A stretch of DNA of 56,065 nucleotides, taken from the NCBI GenBank assembly GCA_900470775.1, contig UCBZ01000051.1, positions 1 through 56,065 of the forward strand, read 5' to 3'. A program made the position numbers and the translations under genes. Shown piece by piece: positions 51,182 through 56,065 of the stretch. The notes under the pieces are model-generated. The model saw nothing but the letters and a program-made list of their open reading frames with translations. It ran no database searches and had not been told where the DNA came from. The DNA comes from Hyphomicrobiales bacterium. Lineage in GTDB: Bacteria; Pseudomonadota; Alphaproteobacteria; Rhizobiales; Beijerinckiaceae. Numbering within the stretch: the stretch's first letter is position 1; every line of letters begins with the position of its first letter.

Positions 51182-51322
51182 CGCCGCCGGGTACGCCGTG
51201 TCGGGACTCCCGCAGGGGAAGCCGATTCACGACGGCTGCCCTTGTTTTGGTAAACGCTACGTCAACCCTTTTGCGCGAAAATATATCAACTCTGCGCGAC
51301 CATAGCGCAGAGAAGGGGGGCG

Positions 51323-53701
51323 ATGTTCATGCGGATGGTTCTTGGGCGGGCATCGATCAGGCACATCCTGATCGGCCTGATTTGCGCGATGGCGCTGGTG
51401 AGCAGCGGTCTGGCGCTTCAGGGAATCTGGTCAGCAGCCAAGCGTTATGGCGTCGCCCAGCAGGTCGTCGGGCTGGCGGGCCTGAACAAGAATCTGTTCG
51501 ATGCGCTCGGGGCTTTCAGGCTGGAGCGCGCCTCGATGCAGAGCGCCGTCATCCTCGCAGCCGACAAGAACCAGACGTCGATCAACACCTATATGCAAAG
51601 GCGCAAGCTGGTCGACGAGGCCATGGCGCAGGCGAACGCGACGTTCGCGACGACGGCCCGGCCGGCGCTGGCAGGCGTCCACAGCGATTTGACCGCCATC
51701 TACAGCGAGAACCAAGCCTTGCGCCAGAACGTCGAGAAGGAGGTCAAGCTCCCGCTCGAAAGCCGCGACAAGCAGATGCCTGACCGGATTCTGGACACCG
51801 GCGAGAAGCTCCTTCGCAGCCTCGACAAGGCCTCGCTGGCGGTGGACAGCGAGATTCGCGCGCTCAACCCGGCCCTGACCGAACTCGTGGTCGCACGCGC
51901 TCTTGCCTGGGCCACCCGTACCTATGCCGGCACCTCCGGCGTCATGATCAGCACGATCACGGCGCAGCAGCGTCCCTTCGACGCCAGGGAGGCGCGCATC
52001 CTGCTGAACAACGACGCTAGCGCACTGGCGAGCTGGCAGGCCCTGCGCGACATGGCCGATACGGCGCAGACCGACCCGACGATCAAGGCTGCGATCGCCA
52101 AAGGTCACGCCGTCTATTTCGCAGGCCCGGTCAAGGAGATGCGCGATGCGCTGACCACGCTGACGACGACGGGTGGCAAGCCCAACGTTTCGGTCGATCA
52201 GTGGCGCGCCGAGATCGTGCCGGCGCTCGAAGGCATCGCGGCCGTCGCCAATACGGCGCTCGATCAGGCGATCGCCCTGGCCAACGCCGCGGCGCGCGAC
52301 GCCTTCGTCGCGATCGGCGAATACGCCGCGATCCTTCTGGTTTCCATCCTGATCGCCATCGCCGGCTATGTCGTGGTGCGTTCGCGCGTCACGATCCCGC
52401 TCGCGCAGATGACGGCATCTATGACGAGGCTGGCCGATGGCGATCTCGCCACCGCGCTGCCGCGGATTGACCGTCAGGACGAGATCGGCGCGATGGCCGC
52501 GGCCTTGTCGATCTTCCGGGACAATCTGGTCAAGATGCGTGACCTGGAGCAGCAGGAACGGGCGGAGTCGGCAGCCCGCTCGGCCCGGGCCCAGTCGATG
52601 GAAGCCGTGGTGTCGGATGTCGGCGAGGTCGTGGCGGCGGCCGCGGCCGGCGATTTCTCGGCACGGCTCCAGATCGACCAGGCCGATGCGCAGATGCAGA
52701 AGCTCGTCGCAGGCATCAACGAGATCAATGCCGTGGTCGACGGCGCGACCAGCGACTTCTCCAGTGCCCTGCAGGCGATCGCCGCGGGCGACCTGACCCA
52801 CCGCGTCGACGGAGCCTATCACGGCCGCTTCGCCGATCTGAAGAACGCGATCAACGAGACGGTCGAGCGCCTGTCCTCCACCGTGAAGACGATCCAGACG
52901 ACGACGGCCGATGTCGGCCTCGCCGCCCGCGAGATCAACATGGGTGCCGACGATCTGTCGAAGCGCACCGAGGAGCAGGCGTCCAGTCTTGAAGAGACCG
53001 CTGCCACCACCGAGCAGCTAGCAGCTTCGGTGAAGGCCACCGCCCAGGCCTCGCGGCAGGCGGCGTCGGTCGCCGACGAGGCGATGCAGGCGGCCCAAAG
53101 CGGTGGCGAGATCGCCGGTCAGGCGGTTCAGGCCATGGCCCGGATCGAGACCGCCTCGACCAAGATCTCCGACATCATCCGCGTCATCGACGACATCGCC
53201 TTCCAGACCAATCTGTTGGCGCTGAACGCGGCGGTCGAGGCGGCGCGGGCGGGCGATGCCGGCAAGGGCTTTGCCGTCGTGGCCTCCGAGGTGCGCACGC
53301 TGGCGCAGCGTTCGAGCGAGGCGGCCAAGGACATCTCGGCACTGATCTCCTCCTCCAACAGCGAAGTCGGCGATGGCGTCAAGCTGGTGCGCCAGGCTGG
53401 TGAGCAACTCGACCAAATCCTGACGGCCTCCCGCAAGGTCGCCGCCACCATCGCCGAAATCTCGGCGGCGTCGGGCGAGCAGGCTAGCGGCATCGACGAG
53501 ATGAGCCAGGCGGTGGCCCATCTCGACGAGATGACGCAGGCGAATGCAGCTCTCGCCGAACAGAGCGCAGCCTCGGCCGCCTCGCTTTCAGGCCGGATCG
53601 GCGAACTCAACGACCTCGTCGCGGCCTTCAGGACCGGGCAGGAGGATGCGGGCGCAGGCCACGCCTACCCGCAGCCTGGCAGTATGCGCCGCGCCGCGTG
53701 A
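51323..53701 (+). CDS. Methyl-accepting chemotaxis protein with double HAMP (792 aa)
   Basis: TM1 at residues 10-32 (HILIGLICAMALVSSGLALQ), a helical periplasmic sensor (33-330), TM2 about 333-352 (YAAILLVSILIAIAGYVVV), HAMP 1 (RSRVTIPLAQMTASMTRLAD), then a second HAMP-like unit (INAVVDGATSDFSSALQAIA, GDLTHRVDGAYHGRFADLKN). The signalling coiled coil has the hairpin tip VIDDIAFQTNLLALNAAVEA, the CheA/CheW contact region. No CheR-binding pentapeptide is visible at the end. ATG follows GAAGGGGG. Ligand unknown. The signalling domain is nearly identical to that of the next gene. Confidence 0.93.
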   Translation: MFMRMVLGRASIRHILIGLICAMALVSSGLALQGIWSAAKRYGVAQQVVGLAGLNKNLFDALGAFRLERASMQSAVILAADKNQTSINTYMQRRKLVDEAMAQANATFATTARPALAGVHSDLTAIYSENQALRQNVEKEVKLPLESRDKQMPDRILDTGEKLLRSLDKASLAVDSEIRALNPALTELVVARALAWATRTYAGTSGVMISTITAQQRPFDAREARILLNNDASALASWQALRDMADTAQTDPTIKAAIAKGHAVYFAGPVKEMRDALTTLTTTGGKPNVSVDQWRAEIVPALEGIAAVANTALDQAIALANAAARDAFVAIGEYAAILLVSILIAIAGYVVVRSRVTIPLAQMTASMTRLADGDLATALPRIDRQDEIGAMAAALSIFRDNLVKMRDLEQQERAESAARSARAQSMEAVVSDVGEVVAAAAAGDFSARLQIDQADAQMQKLVAGINEINAVVDGATSDFSSALQAIAAGDLTHRVDGAYHGRFADLKNAINETVERLSSTVKTIQTTTADVGLAAREINMGADDLSKRTEEQASSLEETAATTEQLAASVKATAQASRQAASVADEAMQAAQSGGEIAGQAVQAMARIETASTKISDIIRVIDDIAFQTNLLALNAAVEAARAGDAGKGFAVVASEVRTLAQRSSEAAKDISALISSSNSEVGDGVKLVRQAGEQLDQILTASRKVAATIAEISAASGEQASGIDEMSQAVAHLDEMTQANAALAEQSAASAASLSGRIGELNDLVAAFRTGQEDAGAGHAYPQPGSMRRAA

Positions 53702-53706
53702 TCTGA

Positions 53707-53742
53707 TCGATGCCTTACGCCTGCGCAGGCGTAAGGCATCGA
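53707..53742. terminator. Perfect 36-bp palindrome after the first chemoreceptor gene
   Basis: Two 18-base arms (left arm TCGATGCCTTACGCCTGC) are exact reverse complements with no spacer. As RNA it forms a very stable hairpin five bases after the stop. No T-run follows, so it may act in mRNA 3' end protection or be a DNA site, not a classical terminator. Confidence 0.55.
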
Positions 53743-53960
53743 CGGCACCGGGGGCTGCGAGCTTGCGGCGCCGTTCGGCAAGAAGAACCTCAAAGACACC
53801 GCTGGGTTAGGCGTCATTCCGCATGAGCTGATGCATCCGATGGTATGGTTATCGCTTTCAAACAGAAAATCTTAATCATCGGAAGGCAAGGTCTGTCGCA
53901 GGAATTTCCGGCGAAGTCGCAACAACCAACGCTGTAGCGATCGATGCCGCTGTGACCTGG

Positions 53961-56065
53961 ATGGTGCCTGTGCAGCTCTTCCCCGCCTCGATCAAGAACT
54001 ACCTCGTCGCCACCATGGCATGCCTCTGCATTCCAGGCGTCGGGGCGCTGGCCTATATGGCGAACCAGTCCGTGGCCGACGTCCGGACCAATATGCGTCT
54101 GACCCAGCTCGTCGAGGCCGACCGTGCGCTGCTGCTCGCTGGCAACCTGATCCGGAGCAATCGCGGTCAGGCCCAGACCGCCATCCAGGCCGCAGACGAC
54201 CCGAAACCCGTCATCCAGAAGGTCGAGCAGGTCAGCAAGGCGGAGCTGGCCAATGCCGTGGCGCGGCTCAGGGCGACCGATCTCACTGAGCGCGAGACGT
54301 TCATCGATGCAATCGTCCGCCAGGAGAAGGCGACCGAGGCCAAGATGGCCGACATGCATGCCGAGGCCGCCAAGCCGAAGGCGCAGCGCAGCCTGGCCGC
54401 GACGATGCCCTGGTACAACGGCGTCGGCGAGATCGAGTCCGCGATCGTCAAGGCGTCGGACGCCACCTCCAACGCTGTGCGGCTGGCTGATCCAGTCCTG
54501 GCCGATCTGCAGGGCTTCAAGGCGGCCGGCTGGCGCGTGCGTTCCAGCTACGGCACGCAGTGCTCGCTGCTTCGTCCGGCGCTGGGCTCCGGCAAGGCGC
54601 TCGAGCCGGCCCAGTTGCGGGCGCTCGGCGAGCTGCGCGGGGCCTCGAGCGCCGGCGTCTCCCAATTGCAGCAGCTGAGCGCGCGCCCGGGCGTCGGCGC
54701 CGAGCTGGTACGGAAGGTCGGCGTGGCCGCCAATGAGGTCCAGGCCGCGAACCGCTTCATGGACGAACTGGTCGGCCGCCTCGGCTCGGGAACCGGCCCG
54801 GTGATCTCCGCGGAGGACTGGACGAAACAGTGCAACGCGCCGTTCACGGCGATCGTCGGTGCCGTCGAGCAATCGCTCGACGACATGGCGGACGCGACCC
54901 AGGCGAAACTCAGCCAAGCCTGGATCGGCTTGTCGGTCATCGGCGCGCTTCTGGCCTCGCTTCTGGCGGTTTGCGTGCTGAGCTGGCGCGGCGTCCAGCG
55001 CCGGATCGCCAAGCCCGTCGTCGCGCTGAAATCGGCGCTCGACGTGATGCAGGCCGGCGACTTCTCCCAGCCGATCCCGGCACCGACGTCCCCCGACGAA
55101 ATCGGCGCATTGAGCGGCGCGCTCGAGGCCTACCGCGAAAACGCGCTCAGCCTTGAGGCCAACCGGCGCGACCGTGAACTCGCCATGCTCGCCGACAGCG
55201 AGCAGGCGGCCAATGTCCAGAAGCTGCTGGCAGAGGTCGCGACCATCGTCGCCGCCGCACAGGACGGCGACTTCTCGGGCCAGGCCTCGGTCGGCGATGT
55301 CGGCGGTGCGCTCGGCGATCTGGTGTCGGGCATCAACGAGATCAACGCGGTGGTCAACGGCGCCACGAGTGAGTTCGCCACCGCCTTGCAGGCCGTCGCG
55401 GGCGGCGACCTGACGCATCGCGTTGACACCGCCTATCGCGGCCGCTTCGCTGATTTGAAAGATGCGATCAACGACACGGTCGACCGTCTTTCGACGACGG
55501 TGCGGACGATCCAGGTGACGTCGGCCGATGTCGGTCTCGCCGCCCGCGAGATCAACATGGGTGCCGACGATCTGTCGAAGCGCACCGAGGAACAGGCCTC
55601 CTCGCTGGAAGAGACCGCCGCCACGACCGAGCAGCTCGCAGCCAGCGTCAAGGCCTCGGCCCAGGCCTCGAAGGACGCAGCCGCCATCGCCAATGACGCG
55701 ATGCAGGCGGCCCAGTCGGGCGGCACCATCGCCGGCCAGGCGGTCGACGCGATGGCGCGCATCGAAAGCGCCTCGCAGAAGATCTCCGACATCATCCGGG
55801 TGATCGACGACATCGCTTTCCAGACCAACCTGCTCGCCTTGAACGCGGCGGTGGAAGCCGCCCGTGCCGGCGATGCCGGCAAGGGCTTCGCGGTGGTGGC
55901 CTCCGAGGTGCGCACTTTGGCGCAGCGCTCCAGCGCCGCCGCCAAGGACATCTCCGGCCTGATCTCGTCCTCGAACCTGGAGGTCGGCGAGGGCGTCAAG
56001 CTGGTGCGCCAGGCCGGCGACCAGCTGAGCCAGATCCTCGGCCATTCCCGCAAGGTCTCCGCCAC
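53961..56065 (+). CDS. Methyl-accepting chemotaxis protein, 3' end outside window (partial, 701 codons)
   Basis: The open frame runs from ATG 53961 to the window end without a stop. TM1 is YLVATMACLCIPGVGALAYM, the periplasmic sensor covers about 40-315 (with an isolated Cys in YGTQCSLLR and KQCNAP, perhaps a disulfide), and TM2 is AWIGLSVIGALLASLLAVCV. HAMP plus a second HAMP-like unit and the signalling domain follow, with the tip VIDDIAFQTNLLALNAAVEA. The sensor is unlike that of the first receptor, while the region from 55417 to the end matches 52800-53448 almost base for base in long stretches. The methylation-region end lies beyond the window. Confidence 0.93.
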   Translation, partial: MVPVQLFPASIKNYLVATMACLCIPGVGALAYMANQSVADVRTNMRLTQLVEADRALLLAGNLIRSNRGQAQTAIQAADDPKPVIQKVEQVSKAELANAVARLRATDLTERETFIDAIVRQEKATEAKMADMHAEAAKPKAQRSLAATMPWYNGVGEIESAIVKASDATSNAVRLADPVLADLQGFKAAGWRVRSSYGTQCSLLRPALGSGKALEPAQLRALGELRGASSAGVSQLQQLSARPGVGAELVRKVGVAANEVQAANRFMDELVGRLGSGTGPVISAEDWTKQCNAPFTAIVGAVEQSLDDMADATQAKLSQAWIGLSVIGALLASLLAVCVLSWRGVQRRIAKPVVALKSALDVMQAGDFSQPIPAPTSPDEIGALSGALEAYRENALSLEANRRDRELAMLADSEQAANVQKLLAEVATIVAAAQDGDFSGQASVGDVGGALGDLVSGINEINAVVNGATSEFATALQAVAGGDLTHRVDTAYRGRFADLKDAINDTVDRLSTTVRTIQVTSADVGLAAREINMGADDLSKRTEEQASSLEETAATTEQLAASVKASAQASKDAAAIANDAMQAAQSGGTIAGQAVDAMARIESASQKISDIIRVIDDIAFQTNLLALNAAVEAARAGDAGKGFAVVASEVRTLAQRSSAAAKDISGLISSSNLEVGEGVKLVRQAGDQLSQILGHSRKVSA

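Noticed and set aside
53814..56045. Very long open frame (743 codons) on the minus strand opposite the second chemoreceptor
   Set aside because: It is the antisense image of a repetitive, GC-rich coding region. Composition is Arg/His/Gly/Asp-rich without domains, while the plus strand codes a clear receptor. The same holds for 51431-52822(-).

Overview
The window is GC-rich and read throughout as an alphaproteobacterial chromosome of the order Hyphomicrobiales (Rhizobiales); gene content and protein style fit Bosea or a close relative, but that genus call is an inference. Supporting signs are the PhyR-NepR-EcfG stress locus, a TIGR02300 (FYDLN acid) protein beside tRNA-Ala, class II AroA, the ffs-dnaX-ybaB-recR and rpmH-rnpA-yidC-engB blocks, DUF1194, DUF992 and Omp25-type proteins.

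Layout. 0-2.25 kb: small hypothetical genes, a DUF883-like/membrane-protein pair, and the 3' half of a yihY/brkB gene. 2.25-6.81 kb: a small integrated element at the 3' end of tRNA-Ala(GGC): tyrosine integrase, an HTH protein, small coupled genes and a DUF3987 protein. Its left end is fused in frame to the yihY fragment, so the element has no visible left attachment site. 7-16.8 kb: housekeeping genes (aroA, cmk, DUF1194, hrpB, trpA, accD, folC, a lipoprotein). 16.8-19.3 kb: aldo/keto reductase and a Tat-exported peptide-type binding protein. 19.3-27 kb, mostly minus strand: hisB-DUF2628-hisH-hisA, metZ, a pyrimidine 5'-nucleotidase-like HAD protein, argB, DUF423, an AAA ATPase, engB. 27-30.3 kb: a Vat/CatB-type acetyltransferase, yidC, rnpA, rpmH. 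30.6-33.7 kb: SRP RNA, dnaX, ybaB, recR. 33.7-38 kb: outer-membrane barrel protein, full-length YihY/BrkB, an FAD oxidoreductase, a two-domain VOC protein. 38-47.7 kb: a general stress response district (phyR, nepR, ecfG, a histidine-kinase-like gene, a single-domain response regulator, DUF992, extensin-like protein, small proteins, transglutaminase, ABC exporter). 47.8-51.2 kb: Crp/Fnr regulator, PmtA-like methyltransferase, glutaminase. 51.3-56.1 kb: two chemoreceptor genes in tandem, the second cut by the window end.

How the genes work together. Nine perfect GGAAC-N17-GTT sites, the EcfG (general stress sigma factor) promoter pattern, all lie in intergenic DNA 30-110 bp before a start codon and point at it. 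In seven of nine the base before GTT is C, as in the known CGTT -10 element. They would place nepR-ecfG-kinase, a response regulator, DUF992, three tiny proteins, YihY, the DUF883-like pair and an ABC transporter in one stress regulon coded largely inside this window. The kinase-like gene that ends the nepR-ecfG operon keeps its phospho-acceptor histidine motif but has lost the recognisable ATP-binding N-box, so it may be a phosphatase or adaptor and not a kinase.

Three copies of an 83-93 bp intergenic element form a predicted cloverleaf in which the two arms differ by compensating changes in their hairpins. Other points of note: an extensin-like gene whose signal-peptide frame is one base out from its only ATG, a perfect 16-bp palindrome before metZ, and a perfect 36-bp palindrome between the two chemoreceptors.
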